Assembly (NCBI GenBank): GCA_007693505.1 | Contig: REDL01000051.1 | Span: 1-64,000, forward strand | Source of the DNA: Desulfovibrionales bacterium | GTDB taxonomy: Bacteria; Desulfobacterota; Desulfovibrionia; Desulfovibrionales; Desulfonatronaceae | Length of the DNA: 64,000 nt | Direction: 5' to 3' | Shown: piece by piece, positions 18,696 through 27,362 of the stretch | Layout of the letters: each line of letters opens with the position of its first letter | Numbering within the stretch: the first letter of the stretch is position 1 | Program-made: the position numbers and the translations under genes | The notes under the pieces: model-generated | Databases searched by the model: none | What the model saw: only the letters and a program-made list of their open reading frames with translations | Told to the model about the DNA's origin: nothing

Positions 18696-19397
18696 ATGCG
18701 CTACACCCTGCCCATCATTTTCATTCTGGCCTTGATGAACCTGTACCTGCTCCTTAATCCAAAAGAGCGCGTGGAGTCGCCCCCCACTCTGCTGACCAAG
18801 GAATACCGCTTCTGCATGAAGAAGGATCTCGAGTTGCTCAAGGCCCAGGATGAAATTCACATTTTGAAAATGATCCTTCTCGGTTACCGGGAATCCAGGG
18901 AAAATTTCCGTGAAGATGCCTCAAACAGAACAGCGGGGCTGGCCACCGAGCTTGCCGCGGTGCTGAATGAAAACCAAGCACTCAGGCAAATGGTCGATAC
19001 ATACCGCGACGCCAACACCCATCAACTCCGGCTCTCCGCGTATACGGCTCGCCCGGAGGAATGCAACGAAGACGTTGACAATACAGCGATCATGCAGCCC
19101 CCGGTGCCCGGCTGGACCGTAGCCGTTTCCCGAGACCTGAAGGGGTGGCTGGGAAAAAGGATTTACATTGAGGGCTTTGGCGTCCGGCTGGTCAACGATC
19201 TCATGAACGCCCGCTACGCCCATGCCATCGATATCCTGGTGCCGGACGTTCCGACCGCCAAACAGATTGGTGTCCGGAAAAATGTTCTGGTTACCCTTGT
19301 AGAGCCATTGGCTACGGACGAAACCAACCTCAACAACGAACTCGTCGTGATGCTCGCTGACCAAACACCAAAACACACTGCTGACGGGCAACGTTGA
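18696..19397 (+). CDS. 3D-domain protein with N-terminal membrane anchor
   Basis: This protein (233 aa) starts with a signal anchor (MRYTLPIIFILALMNLYLLL), followed by a probably helical middle (~residues 35-110) and a C-terminal 3D domain. The latter shows WTVAVSRDLKGWLGKRIYIEGFGVRLVNDLMNARYAHAIDILVPDVPTAKQIGVRKNVLVTLVE, the small double-psi-barrel module with conserved Asp residues found in MltA-type lytic transglycosylases and Rpf-like proteins. It is probably exported and acts on or near peptidoglycan, but no catalytic domain accompanies the 3D module. The gene lies upstream of tRNA-Val. The substrate is unknown. Confidence 0.75.
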   Translation: MRYTLPIIFILALMNLYLLLNPKERVESPPTLLTKEYRFCMKKDLELLKAQDEIHILKMILLGYRESRENFREDASNRTAGLATELAAVLNENQALRQMVDTYRDANTHQLRLSAYTARPEECNEDVDNTAIMQPPVPGWTVAVSRDLKGWLGKRIYIEGFGVRLVNDLMNARYAHAIDILVPDVPTAKQIGVRKNVLVTLVEPLATDETNLNNELVVMLADQTPKHTADGQR

Positions 19398-19494
19398 ACG
19401 TAAAACCACTCCATCCTTTTGAAGTTTTGTGAACAAAACACTTGACTTTTTCCCCGGGTACGAGCAAAGAACTCTCTTTGCCGTAGGCATCGAT

Positions 19495-19569
19495 AGGCGC
19501 GTAGCTCAGGGGGAGAGCACTTGCTTGACACGCAAGGGGTCAGGAGTTCAAATCTCCTCGTGCCTACCA
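19495..19569 (+). tRNA. tRNA-Val (anticodon GAC), CCA encoded
   Basis: A full cloverleaf is visible. The acceptor AGGCGCG pairs with CGTGCCT (one G-U). The D arm is GCTC/GAGC. The anticodon stem CTTGC/GCAAG closes the loop TTGACAC, giving anticodon GAC. The T arm is AGGAG-TTCAAAT-CTCCT, followed by discriminator A and an encoded CCA. A TTGACT hexamer at 19442-19447 could be its -35 element, but I see no good -10. Confidence 0.95.
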
Positions 19570-19580
19570 TCACGCATCCA

Positions 19581-19612
19581 AGCAGGGAGGCCTAGGCCTC
19601 CCTGCTTTATTT
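19581..19612 (+). terminator. Rho-independent terminator after tRNA-Val
   Basis: A perfect 12-bp stem, AGCAGGGAGGCC pairing with GGCCTCCCTGCT around a TA centre, is followed by TTATTT. It ends the tRNA transcript and separates it from the thrS leader. Confidence 0.85.
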
Positions 19613-19638
19613 GAAGACCATCCGAAAACAGCAAGACA

Positions 19639-19728
19639 CTTGCCCGGGCCTCCCCTGCCTGAGGCAAAATCATGCCACTGAAGAATTGAGGATGTTCGCG
19701 TTCCGGGAGAATCATACCGGGCAAGGAG
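19639..19728 (+). promoter_or_regulatory. thrS leader: inverted repeat overlapping the ribosome-binding site
   Basis: CTTGCCCGG at 19639-19647 is perfectly complementary to CCGGGCAAG at 19717-19725. The second arm overlaps the AAGGAG site (19723-19728) that serves the GTG at 19737. Pairing would hide part of the Shine-Dalgarno sequence. E. coli thrS is known to be autoregulated by ThrRS binding a leader structure at this place, so an analogous operator is plausible here. The inner ~70 nt also contain a small TGCCT-G-AGGCA hairpin. Confidence 0.55.
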
Positions 19729-19736
19729 TTTCGGGA

Positions 19737-21674
19737 GTGCATATCGAAATAGGCGACCAGCAACTGGAGGTCGGCGAAGGCGAAAACTGCGGGCAGATTT
19801 TATCGCGCGCTTTGAGCAAGAAAAAGCTGAAAACCGCTGTCGGGTGTCGGTGCGCCTCCGGACTACTCGACGTGCATACTCCCATCGACCTCGCCCAATG
19901 CACCCGCCTCGAAGCCGTGGACATGAGCAGCCCCGAGGGGCTGACCATGATCCGACACAGCGCTGCCCACATCATGGCCGAGGCGGTCCAACGCCTGTTT
20001 CCCACCGCCAAGGTGACCATCGGTCCGGACATTGAAAGCGGCTTCTACTACGATTTCGATTTTGAACGGCCTTTCACTCCCCAGGATCTGGAAGCCATTG
20101 AAGCCGAAATGGCCAAAAGCGTGGCCCAAAACCAGCCTTTTCACCGCCGGAACATTGCCAAAAAGGAAGCTCGCTCACTCTTCGAAGGCATGGGCGAGAC
20201 CTATAAGCTGGAAATCCTGGACGACCTGGAAGACGGCACCGTTTCTCTTTACGAGCACGGGGGGTTCACGGATCTTTGCCGTGGACCGCACGTTCCGTCC
20301 ACGGGATACATCAAGGCCTTCAAGCTGACGTCCGTGGCCGGAGCCTACTGGCGCGGCGACGAGTCCAGACCGATGCTCCAACGGATCTACGGCACGGCAT
20401 TTGCTTCGGAGAAGGATCTTCAGAAATATCTTCACCGCCTGGAAGAAGCCAAAAAGCGCGACCACCGCAAGTTGGGTGTCCAGCTGGACCTGTTCAGCTT
20501 CTGTGAAGAGGCAGGACCGGGCATGCCGATTTTTCATCCCAAAGGCGCCATGCTGCGTTTCCTTCTGGAACAATTTGAACGCCGGGAACACCTGCGCCGG
20601 GGATACCAGCTGGTCCAAGGACCGCAAATGCTGCGCCGCGAACTCTGGGAACGCTCAGGACACTATGACAACTACCGTGAAAACATGTATTTCACGGAGA
20701 TCGACGAACAGGCCTACGGCGTCAAACCCATGAACTGCCTGGCCCACATGCTGATCTACAAGTCCCAGGTCCGCAGTTACCGGGATCTTCCCTTACGTTT
20801 CTTCGAGCTGGGCACGGTCCAACGGCATGAAAAGTCCGGGGTTTTGCACGGTCTTTTGAGGGTCCGCCAGTTCACTCAGGACGACGCCCACATCCTGTGC
20901 CGCCCGGACCAGCTTCAGGATGAAATCATCGCCATTCTTCACCTGGTCCAGGACGTGATGGGGCTCTTTGGCTTCGAGTACGAAGTGGCCTTGAGCACCA
21001 GACCAGACAAGTCTATTGGCGCGGAAGACGACTGGGAACGGGCCACCACCGCGCTGACCAATGCTCTGGAAGCCCTGGGACTGGAATATGCCGTCAACCC
21101 TGGCGACGGAGCTTTTTACGGACCAAAGATTGACATCAAGCTCAAGGATGCCCTAGATCGCCGCTGGCAGTGTTCGACGATCCAGTGCGACTTCACCCTG
21201 CCGGAACGTTTTGACCTTTACTACACCGGCCAGGACGGCAATCGACACCGGCCGGTTATGCTCCACCGGGTGGTTCTGGGAGCCCTGGAGCGGTTCCTGG
21301 GGATTCTCATCGAGCACTATGCCGGGGCTTTTCCGGTTTGGCTGGCTCCGGTGCAAGCCCGGGTGCTCACCGTCACCGACGCGCAGAACCCATGGGCCGA
21401 AGACTGCATTCGGCATCTCCAGGCTGAAGGATTTCGGGTGGAAGCCGATCTGCGCAACGAAAAACTGGGGTACAAGGTGCGTGAAGCCCAGCTACAGAAA
21501 ATTCCGTTCATGCTCGTCATCGGCGAACGGGAAGCACAATCCCAGGCCGTGAACGTTCGCACCAGGACCGGCGAGAATCGCGGCGAACAGTCTCTGGACC
21601 AGGTCACTTCGATGATCCGGGACGAGTGTACCGAACCTTTCAAACGCGGAGGAATGCCCTATTACCTCGGTTAA
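19737..21674 (+). CDS. thrS: Threonyl-tRNA synthetase
   Basis: This is a class II synthetase (645 aa) that charges tRNA-Thr. Domain order: N-terminal TGS domain ([15 protein letters not shown]), editing domain with [12 protein letters not shown] and the [12 protein letters not shown] segment (zinc-like HxxxH/CxH site for deacylating Ser-tRNA), catalytic core with motif 2 [30 protein letters not shown] and motif 3 [29 protein letters not shown], and the anticodon-binding domain. Length matches the E. coli enzyme (642). I take the GTG at 19737 with AAGGAG 8 nt upstream; earlier in-frame starts (19611, 19692) give non-homologous extensions. It heads the thrS-infC-rpmI-rplT-pheST operon. Confidence 0.96.
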   Translation: MHIEIGDQQLEVGEGENCGQILSRALSKKKLKTAVGCRCASGLLDVHTPIDLAQCTRLEAVDMSSPEGLTMIRHSAAHIMAEAVQRLFPTAKVTIGPDIESGFYYDFDFERPFTPQDLEAIEAEMAKSVAQNQPFHRRNIAKKEARSLFEGMGETYKLEILDDLEDGTVSLYEHGGFTDLCRGPHVPSTGYIKAFKLTSVAGAYWRGDESRPMLQRIYGTAFASEKDLQKYLHRLEEAKKRDHRKLGVQLDLFSFCEEAGPGMPIFHPKGAMLRFLLEQFERREHLRRGYQLVQGPQMLRRELWERSGHYDNYRENMYFTEIDEQAYGVKPMNCLAHMLIYKSQVRSYRDLPLRFFELGTVQRHEKSGVLHGLLRVRQFTQDDAHILCRPDQLQDEIIAILHLVQDVMGLFGFEYEVALSTRPDKSIGAEDDWERATTALTNALEALGLEYAVNPGDGAFYGPKIDIKLKDALDRRWQCSTIQCDFTLPERFDLYYTGQDGNRHRPVMLHRVVLGALERFLGILIEHYAGAFPVWLAPVQARVLTVTDAQNPWAEDCIRHLQAEGFRVEADLRNEKLGYKVREAQLQKIPFMLVIGEREAQSQAVNVRTRTGENRGEQSLDQVTSMIRDECTEPFKRGGMPYYLG

Positions 21675-22185
21675 ACGGACCCGCTGCAACAAGCAGATCC
21701 GGGCTCAAGAAGTTCGCGTCATTGGCGACGACGGCAAGCAAGTGGGCATTTTACCCCTTGCCGAGGCGCTTGCGTATGCGGAAAATCTGGGAGTGGACTT
21801 GGTGGAAGTGTCTCCGGACGCCAACCCACCGGTCTGTCGGGTCATGGACTTTGGGAAGTACAAGTATGAACTGCAAAAGAAGCAGCAGGAAGGCCGCAAA
21901 AAGCAGACCCTGGTCCAACTTAAGGAAATCAAATTCCGCCCCAAAACCGACGATCACGATTTTGAAACCAAGCTGAAGCACATCCGTCGCTTCCTGGAAG
22001 CAGGGGATAAATGCAAGGTGACCGTAGCCTTTCGCGGGCGGGAAATGATGCACCGCGACCGGGGTGAAATGGTGCTGAAACGGGTTCTGGAAGAACTGGG
22101 CGACGACGCCAAGGTCGACCAGCATCCTTCCATGGAAGGGCGCACCATGAACATGGTGCTCAGTGCCGTGGAAAAGAAAAAATAG
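21661..22185 (+). CDS. infC: Translation initiation factor IF-3 (AUU start)
   Basis: IF-3 (174 aa) binds the 30S subunit and checks start-codon and initiator-tRNA pairing. The typical N-terminus [23 protein letters not shown] and [39 protein letters not shown] are present, so translation must begin upstream of the first in-frame ATG/GTG. The only fitting codon is ATT at 21661, with GGAGG 8 nt before it. The rare AUU start is the hallmark of infC, where it allows IF-3 to repress its own synthesis. The gene overlaps the end of thrS by 14 nt. Confidence 0.95.
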   Translation: MTSVKRTRCNKQIRAQEVRVIGDDGKQVGILPLAEALAYAENLGVDLVEVSPDANPPVCRVMDFGKYKYELQKKQQEGRKKQTLVQLKEIKFRPKTDDHDFETKLKHIRRFLEAGDKCKVTVAFRGREMMHRDRGEMVLKRVLEELGDDAKVDQHPSMEGRTMNMVLSAVEKKK

Positions 22186-22210
22186 AGCGTAATGTGCTGC
22201 CGCCGCACCC

Positions 22211-22297
22211 CGGTAGCTCAGAGAATGGTATGTGATGGAACGCCCTGGCGGATGGTTCCTGCGACCAGAAGATCATCAGTTCGAATCAGGAGAATGC
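22211..22297 (+). promoter_or_regulatory. rpmI leader with tRNA-like motifs
   Basis: The gap between infC and rpmI contains CGGTAGCTCAG (22211-22221), followed by ATGGTA. This is the standard tRNA D-arm box. Downstream is CAGTTCGAATC (22277-22287), the standard T-loop box. Between them lies a hairpin GGAAC/GTTCC at 22237-22259. The acceptor stem and the 3' half of the T stem are missing; the AGGAG ribosome-binding site of rpmI occupies that place. It looks like a decayed tRNA or a tRNA mimic in the L35/L20 leader. It is not a functional tRNA. Confidence 0.5.
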
Positions 22298-22299
22298 TC

Positions 22300-22500
22300 A
22301 TGACCAAGATGAAGACACGAAAAAGCGCCGCCAAGCGGTTCAAGTTGACCGGCTCCGGCAAGATCAAGCGCCGCAAGGCGTTTATGCGTCATATTTTGAC
22401 AAAAAAAAGCCCAAAACGGAAACGCCAACTGGGCAAGGACACCATCCTCGCGCCGGCCAATGTCAAGACGGTGCGGAAGATGATCCCCTTTGCCAAATAA
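22300..22500 (+). CDS. rpmI: Large ribosomal subunit protein bL35
   Basis: This is a small basic ribosomal protein (66 aa) starting [46 protein letters not shown], the complete bL35 pattern. AGGAG lies 8 nt before the ATG at 22300. It sits between infC and rplT as in most bacteria, where L20 binding to the leader controls both ribosomal proteins. The spacing to rplT (275 nt) is unusually long. Confidence 0.96.
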   Translation: MTKMKTRKSAAKRFKLTGSGKIKRRKAFMRHILTKKSPKRKRQLGKDTILAPANVKTVRKMIPFAK

Positions 22501-22624
22501 CTGAGTGTTGAAAAAGTCCTGAACCTCAGTCCGTTCAAAAATCCCAAGCAAGGGCAATCCGGCACATACCGGGGAGTCTCGTACCGAAATACGAGAACGC
22601 GTCTTTGACAAAAGCAAGTGCCGG
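22501..22624. repeat. Intergenic repeat element inserted between rpmI and rplT
   Basis: Beginning directly after the rpmI stop, bases 22501-22541 read on the minus strand as TTTTTGAACGGACTG, a short variable part, AGGAC, then TTTTCAACACTCAG. A second copy of this end occurs at 50643-50687. The rest folds: CCGGCAC (22559-22565) pairs with GTGCCGG (22618-22624) around an inner hairpin CTCGTA/TACGAG (22578-22595). The remaining bases to 22775 show nothing coding; the rplT ribosome-binding site ends the gap. Confidence 0.6.
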
Positions 22625-22775
22625 AGCAGTGACGCAGCAATTGAGCGCTCTTCACTGGACAGGCAACACGAGGTTGAACCGCTCTGTTTGATCTGCTCCC
22701 CGATGCTTTGTCAGGTTTGAACCGGAAGGGCGCCTTCCCCCATCAACCAATGAATCTCCGAAGGAGGTTGAGTCC

Positions 22776-23129
22776 ATGCGTGTTAAACGCGGCCTGGCGG
22801 CCCACCGCCGGCACAAAAAATATCTGGATATGGCCAAAGGGTACCGTGGAGCCCGAAGCAGACTGTACCGCACCGCACGTGTCACCGTGGAACGCGCCCT
22901 GGCGTACGCCTACCGCGACCGCAAGGTTCGCAAGCGCGAGTTTCGCGCCCTGTGGATCATGCGCATCAATGCCGCGGCTCGGGTTCACGGGCTGTCCTAC
23001 AGCAAGTTCATGCACGGGCTGTCCCTGGCCGGTATCGGCTTGAACCGCAAGGTCCTGGCCGATTTGGCTGTTCGCGAAAAGGATCACTTCGCGCAACTTG
23101 CCGGAATGGCCAAAGCCAAGCTGGCCTGA
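22776..23129 (+). CDS. rplT: Large ribosomal subunit protein bL20
   Basis: This 117-residue protein binds 23S rRNA early in 50S assembly and represses its own operon in bacteria studied. The sequence [41 protein letters not shown] and [22 protein letters not shown] is standard bL20. AAGGAGG lies 9 nt before the ATG. The pheS gene begins 2 nt after the stop, suggesting coupling of ribosomal protein and synthetase translation. Confidence 0.97.
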   Translation: MRVKRGLAAHRRHKKYLDMAKGYRGARSRLYRTARVTVERALAYAYRDRKVRKREFRALWIMRINAAARVHGLSYSKFMHGLSLAGIGLNRKVLADLAVREKDHFAQLAGMAKAKLA

Positions 23130-23131
23130 TC

Positions 23132-24196
23132 ATGACCGTAGCGCATCCGGCGGGCTCCAGCACATTGGCCGAACAGTTGGACGAACTGGGCCAGGCCCTC
23201 GAGCAAGGCTTGGCCTCAGCCCATACCGCTGCGGAAGTCGAAGCCATTCGAGTGGCCTATCTTGGCCGCAAAGGTCTCTTGGCCGGGCTGATGAGCAGTT
23301 TGGCCAAGACGCCGCCGGAACAACGCCCCGCGCTGGGACAGAAAGCCAACCAGGTCAAGGCGCTGCTCCAAGAGCAGATGGAGACCCGCTTGCGGGAATT
23401 GGAACGGCGCAAGGAGCACGAACTCCTTGCGCGTTTTGATCCCTCCCTGCCTGGTCGTGCGCAATGGCTGGGCAGTCTGCACCCGGTCACCCTGGTCACT
23501 GAGGATATCTGCCAAGCGTTCGTCGCTCTGGGATTCGAGGTGGTGGAAGGCCCTGAGCTGGAGACGGATTTCTACAATTTCGAAGCCCTGAACCTGCCTC
23601 CGGACCATCCGGCGCGGGACATGCAAGACACGTTTTATATCGGAGAATCCACTCTACTGCGCACGCATACCTCACCGTTGCAGGTGCGCACCATGGAACG
23701 CAAGGCCCCGCCGTTGGCCGCTATTGCGCCAGGCAAGGTCTACCGCCGGGACTCGGACCTGACCCACACCCCGATGTTCCATCAGATCGAGGGCTTTCTC
23801 GTGGACAGGGACGTCAGTATGGCCGATTTGCGCGGCACCTTGACCGCTTTTGTCCACAAGATTTTCGGCCCGGACACCATCGTCCGCTTCCGTCCCAGCT
23901 TTTTCCCCTTCACTGAACCCAGCGCAGAAGTGGACATTTCCTGCATGCTCTGCGGCGGCCGGGGGACCTGTGCCGGAAAGAGCTGTCGGGTCTGCAAGCA
24001 GACCGGTTGGTTGGAAATTCTGGGGTGTGGAATGATCGACCCAGCGGTTTTCGCGGCTGTTGGGTATGATCCCGAAGTCTACACCGGCTTTGCCTTTGGC
24101 CTGGGAGTGGAGCGGGTGGCCATGCTCAAATACGGTATCGGCGATCTGCGCATGTTCTTCGAGAACGATATCCGGTTCGTCTCCCAATTCGGCTGA
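23132..24196 (+). CDS. pheS: Phenylalanyl-tRNA synthetase alpha subunit
   Basis: This is the catalytic subunit (354 aa) of the alpha2-beta2 PheRS. The N-terminal coiled coil (residues ~1-95) precedes the class II core with [42 protein letters not shown] (motif 2 region) and [21 protein letters not shown] (motif 3). A cysteine-rich insert ([23 protein letters not shown]) before the last motif carries two CxxC pairs and could bind metal; this type of insert is known in a subset of bacterial PheS. ATG 23132 follows the rplT stop by 2 nt with no strong ribosome-binding site of its own. Confidence 0.96.
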   Translation: MTVAHPAGSSTLAEQLDELGQALEQGLASAHTAAEVEAIRVAYLGRKGLLAGLMSSLAKTPPEQRPALGQKANQVKALLQEQMETRLRELERRKEHELLARFDPSLPGRAQWLGSLHPVTLVTEDICQAFVALGFEVVEGPELETDFYNFEALNLPPDHPARDMQDTFYIGESTLLRTHTSPLQVRTMERKAPPLAAIAPGKVYRRDSDLTHTPMFHQIEGFLVDRDVSMADLRGTLTAFVHKIFGPDTIVRFRPSFFPFTEPSAEVDISCMLCGGRGTCAGKSCRVCKQTGWLEILGCGMIDPAVFAAVGYDPEVYTGFAFGLGVERVAMLKYGIGDLRMFFENDIRFVSQFG

Positions 24197-24337
24197 CCCA
24201 CGCCACTTTTTTTGGGCACAAGAAATGGACCGCTTTTTCTTTGCCCGGAAATCATCCTTGCGCAGCGTGAAAGTCCCCCACACGTCGCTCCAGCGTTCTT
24301 GTTTGCCGGCTCCTGAATTCTCTCCCGAGAGGTTTCC

Positions 24338-26761
24338 ATGCTTTTAAGTCTCAATTGGTTGCGCGCTTTTACGCCCTATGAAGGGACAGCCCAACAACTG
24401 GCCGACCGGCTGACCATGCTCGGCCTGGAAGTGGAAGAAATCAACCGCCCCTTTGCCCACCTGGCCAATGTCGTTGTCGGCCGTGTGCTGGATTGCGATC
24501 GTCATCCGCAGTCGGATCGACTCAGCCTCTGCAGGGTGGATATCGGCCAGGTCGGCACCCTGCCGATTGTTTGCGGCGCACCGAATGTGGCCAAGGGGCA
24601 GCTTGTGGCCGTGGCCAAAGTCGGAACAGTTCTTCCAGACGGCAAGGAAATCGCTGAAACCGTCATCCGCGGCCAGACTTCCCGGGGGATGATCTGCTCG
24701 GAGAGTGAACTGGGCCTGGGCGAAGACAGCGACGGAATCATGGTCCTGAAAGGCCATTTCAACTTGGGTCACAGTTTGGCACGCGTCCTCGACCTGAACG
24801 ATGAGGTCTTGGACATTTCCGTCACGCCCAACCGCGGAGATTGCCTCAGCGTTCTCGGACTGGCTCGAGAGGTCGCCGCAGAGTTTCGTCTGCCTCTCAC
24901 CCTGCCCCAGACAGAACTGCCGGAGGATGGTGCATATTGCGATCAAGCCGTTGCCATCGTGATCGACGAACCGGAACTCTGCCCACTCTATCAAGCCCGC
25001 ATCATCCGAGGCATCCGCATTGCTCCCAGTCCGGCATGGTTGCAACGCCGCCTGCTGGCCGTGGGCCAGCGGCCCATCAACAACGTGGTGGATGTGACCA
25101 ACTATATTCTCCAGGAATGGGGCCAGCCGTTGCATGCCTTTGACCTGGCCAAGCTGGTCGGCCCAACCATCCGGGTCCGCCGGGCCGAAGAAGGACAACG
25201 GTTCACCACGCTGGACAATCGTGAGCGCTCCCTGCTGGATTCCGACCTGCTGATCACCGACGCGGAAAAAGCCGTGGCCCTTGCCGGAGTCATGGGTGGC
25301 GCCAATTCCGAGGTTACGGAGGCAACCACGGACATTCTTCTGGAGTGTGCAGTCTTCAACCCCACCAGCATCCGGAAGACTTCCCGCCGCCTGGGACTGA
25401 GCAGCGAATCCTCCTATCGCTTCGAGCGCGGTGTGGACCAGCCCGGCTCAGCCCTGGCGCTGGAACGGGCCATGGCCTTGATCCGGGAATCCGCCGGAGG
25501 TACGGTTTTGCGCGGGGTCGCCAGAAGTGAGCCCCGTCCCTGGCAGGCTCCCCGCATTGCATTTCGGCCTCAACGAGCCGGAAAACTCCTTGGCCTGTCC
25601 CTGGACGAAACGTTCTGCCGAACCACACTGCAGGCCCTGGGCTGTGACGTGATCGAAGAGGATCAATCCGTCTGGCGGGTCACCCCGCCCGGATCCCGTC
25701 GGGACCTGGAACGGGAAGCGGATCTCATCGAAGAAGTCGGCCGTTGCTATGGTCTGGACCGGATTCCCTCGGTACTGCCTCGGGCGGCGAAATCCTTGGA
25801 CCAACTGGCCTCGCTGGCTCCGAAAACAGAATTTCGCCGCCGGATCAAACTCTGGGGCCAGGGGCTCGGCTTGACCGAAGTAGTCAATTACAGTTTTGTC
25901 TCCACCCAGGAATTGGCCCTGCTGGGTCTTGCCGACGCAGCAAAAACCATCACCCTGCGCAATCCGCTTTCCGAGGAGCAAAATGTCCTGCGACCGATGC
26001 TCGCCCCGGGATTGCTGCAAAGCGTTCGGCACAACCAGACCCAGGGCAACACCACCCTGCGCCTTTTTGAGACGGCCGTGGTCTTTCAGCCTGATGCCGG
26101 TTCCGAAACCGGGGCACGGGAGCCCGCACGCCTGGGCTTGGCACTCACCGGCCAGCGCCATCCCGAAGGCTGGCCCCATCCGACGGAATCCGATGCCGAG
26201 CCCACGAACTTCTTTGACCTTAAGGGCATGGTGGAGCATCTGCTGCGCCATCTGCGTCTGCCTGCGGCCACCTTCCGGACCCAACCCGACCACTCCATTT
26301 GTCTGCCCTGCGCGGAAATCATCCTGAACGGTGAGCCCTGTGGTTGGCTGGGCCAGGTCCGGGCAGACATCGCCGAATCCTGTCATGTCCGGCGGGAGCT
26401 TTTTCTGGCGGAGATCGACCTGGACCTGCTCCTACGACACTGGGCTGAGTCCGTACAGAGTTTCACGACACTGCCGACCTTTCCTCCGGTCCGTCGGGAC
26501 ATGACCGTCATCAGTGCCCAAAACCTGACCTACGCGGCAATCCAGGAGGCGATCCAATCCTCTGATATGGAATTGCTCCAGAACATCGTCTTGGTGGACC
26601 GCTTCCTGCCCGGAACCAAACCGGAAACCGAGGAGATTCGTCACACCGTGCGCCTGACCTACCGCCATCCGGAACGTAGCCTGACCAACGAAGAAGTTGA
26701 CCAGCTCCACCAAGGACTTTGCAACCGACTTCAAGAGCAACTGCCGATCCGGTTTTCCTAG
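24338..26761 (+). CDS. pheT: Phenylalanyl-tRNA synthetase beta subunit
   Basis: This is the beta subunit (807 aa), which edits Tyr-tRNA-Phe and binds tRNA. Order of modules: N-terminal strand MLLSLNWLRAFTPYEG, tRNA-binding OB fold (VVVGRVLDCDRHPQSDRLSLCRVDIG), B3/4 editing domain (RPINNVVDVTNYILQEWGQPLHAFD), B5 domain, synthetase-like core and the C-terminal FDX-ACB anticodon-binding domain (FTTLPTFPPVRRDMTVI). Length is normal. GAGAGG lies before the ATG at 24338. The 141-nt gap from pheS shows no hairpin I would call a terminator. Confidence 0.96.
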   Translation: MLLSLNWLRAFTPYEGTAQQLADRLTMLGLEVEEINRPFAHLANVVVGRVLDCDRHPQSDRLSLCRVDIGQVGTLPIVCGAPNVAKGQLVAVAKVGTVLPDGKEIAETVIRGQTSRGMICSESELGLGEDSDGIMVLKGHFNLGHSLARVLDLNDEVLDISVTPNRGDCLSVLGLAREVAAEFRLPLTLPQTELPEDGAYCDQAVAIVIDEPELCPLYQARIIRGIRIAPSPAWLQRRLLAVGQRPINNVVDVTNYILQEWGQPLHAFDLAKLVGPTIRVRRAEEGQRFTTLDNRERSLLDSDLLITDAEKAVALAGVMGGANSEVTEATTDILLECAVFNPTSIRKTSRRLGLSSESSYRFERGVDQPGSALALERAMALIRESAGGTVLRGVARSEPRPWQAPRIAFRPQRAGKLLGLSLDETFCRTTLQALGCDVIEEDQSVWRVTPPGSRRDLEREADLIEEVGRCYGLDRIPSVLPRAAKSLDQLASLAPKTEFRRRIKLWGQGLGLTEVVNYSFVSTQELALLGLADAAKTITLRNPLSEEQNVLRPMLAPGLLQSVRHNQTQGNTTLRLFETAVVFQPDAGSETGAREPARLGLALTGQRHPEGWPHPTESDAEPTNFFDLKGMVEHLLRHLRLPAATFRTQPDHSICLPCAEIILNGEPCGWLGQVRADIAESCHVRRELFLAEIDLDLLLRHWAESVQSFTTLPTFPPVRRDMTVISAQNLTYAAIQEAIQSSDMELLQNIVLVDRFLPGTKPETEEIRHTVRLTYRHPERSLTNEEVDQLHQGLCNRLQEQLPIRFS

Positions 26762-26776
26762 GTTTGGATGGGGAGC

Positions 26777-26807
26777 GGGGGGATGAAAAAGTTTCACTCC
26801 TCCCCCC
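26777..26807. terminator. Hairpin after pheT (possible terminator)
   Basis: GGGGGGA (26777-26783) pairs with TCCCCCC (26801-26807), with an inner TGAAA/TTTCA pair. There is no downstream T run, so it may be a weak terminator or an mRNA-stabilising structure between pheT and the MerR gene. Confidence 0.45.
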
Positions 26808-26892
26808 CTCCTGGCTCTTTCCTCAACTTTCTGCTATAGACAAATCCTGCATCCTGCGCTTGGTATCCTGCCATCTATAGTACCATCCAGTA

Positions 26893-26904
26893 CCTGTATA
26901 CAGG
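26893..26904. promoter_or_regulatory. Perfect 12-bp palindrome CCTGTATACAGG
   Basis: This fully self-complementary site lies 73 bp upstream of the merR-type gene, in an AT-richer part of the gap. It may be the operator bound by the MerR-like protein, as family members bind dyads in their own promoters. Assignment is inference from position and symmetry. Confidence 0.4.
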
Positions 26905-26977
26905 CTGCCAATCTTTAATCGTCAGGAACAGCCGTCACCGACAATATTACCAAGAACCCACATCCTGCGGACCAGCT

Positions 26978-27343
26978 ATGCCCAGCACGCAACGGATGGT
27001 TCCAGATTTCTCCCCAGCCCCAAGACGCCTGCGCATCGGCGAGGCAGCCCGGATACTCGGGTTGGAGCCATATGTCCTGCGTTATTGGGAAACGGAATTT
27101 CCGCAGTTGGCGCCGTTGCGCACCGAGAAAGGCCAGCGGCTCTACACCCAGGATGACATGAACGTGTTGCGCAGGATTCAAAAGCTGCTTCACGAAGAAG
27201 GTCTCACCATTGACGGTGCGCGTCGCCGGCTGGTCGAACGCGCCCAGGTTCATGAGCTGACCAGCGGAATCATCAAGGAGCTTCAAGATATCCGGGCTAT
27301 ACTCACTTCCCCGGCGAATACCGCACCACCCCGCCACCCATGA
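26978..27343 (+). CDS. MerR-family transcriptional regulator
   Basis: This short protein (121 aa) carries one MerR winged-helix domain: RRLRIGEAARILGLEPYVLRYWETEFPQLAPLRTEKGQRLYTQDDMNVLRRIQKLLHEEGLTIDGARRRL. The C-terminal ~35 residues form a short helix with no ligand-binding domain and no cysteines, so it is not a metal sensor. A small MerR gene after pheT is a recurring arrangement in deltaproteobacteria; in E. coli the corresponding place holds ihfA. Its targets are unknown. Confidence 0.9.
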   Translation: MPSTQRMVPDFSPAPRRLRIGEAARILGLEPYVLRYWETEFPQLAPLRTEKGQRLYTQDDMNVLRRIQKLLHEEGLTIDGARRRLVERAQVHELTSGIIKELQDIRAILTSPANTAPPRHP

Positions 27344-27362
27344 CACCATCAAGGATAAACCC

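Noticed and set aside
19611-19737. thrS starting at 19611 or 19692.
   Set aside because: The extra residues are not TGS-domain-like and the GTG at 19737 has the only well-placed ribosome-binding site.
21742-22185. infC starting at the GTG at 21742.
   Set aside because: It would remove the conserved N-terminal segment of IF-3, which is encoded in frame directly upstream after a good ribosome-binding site and ATT start.
22211-22297. Considered as a functional tRNA gene.
   Set aside because: No acceptor stem forms, D stem and T stem do not pair, and no CCA follows; only the internal boxes are present.
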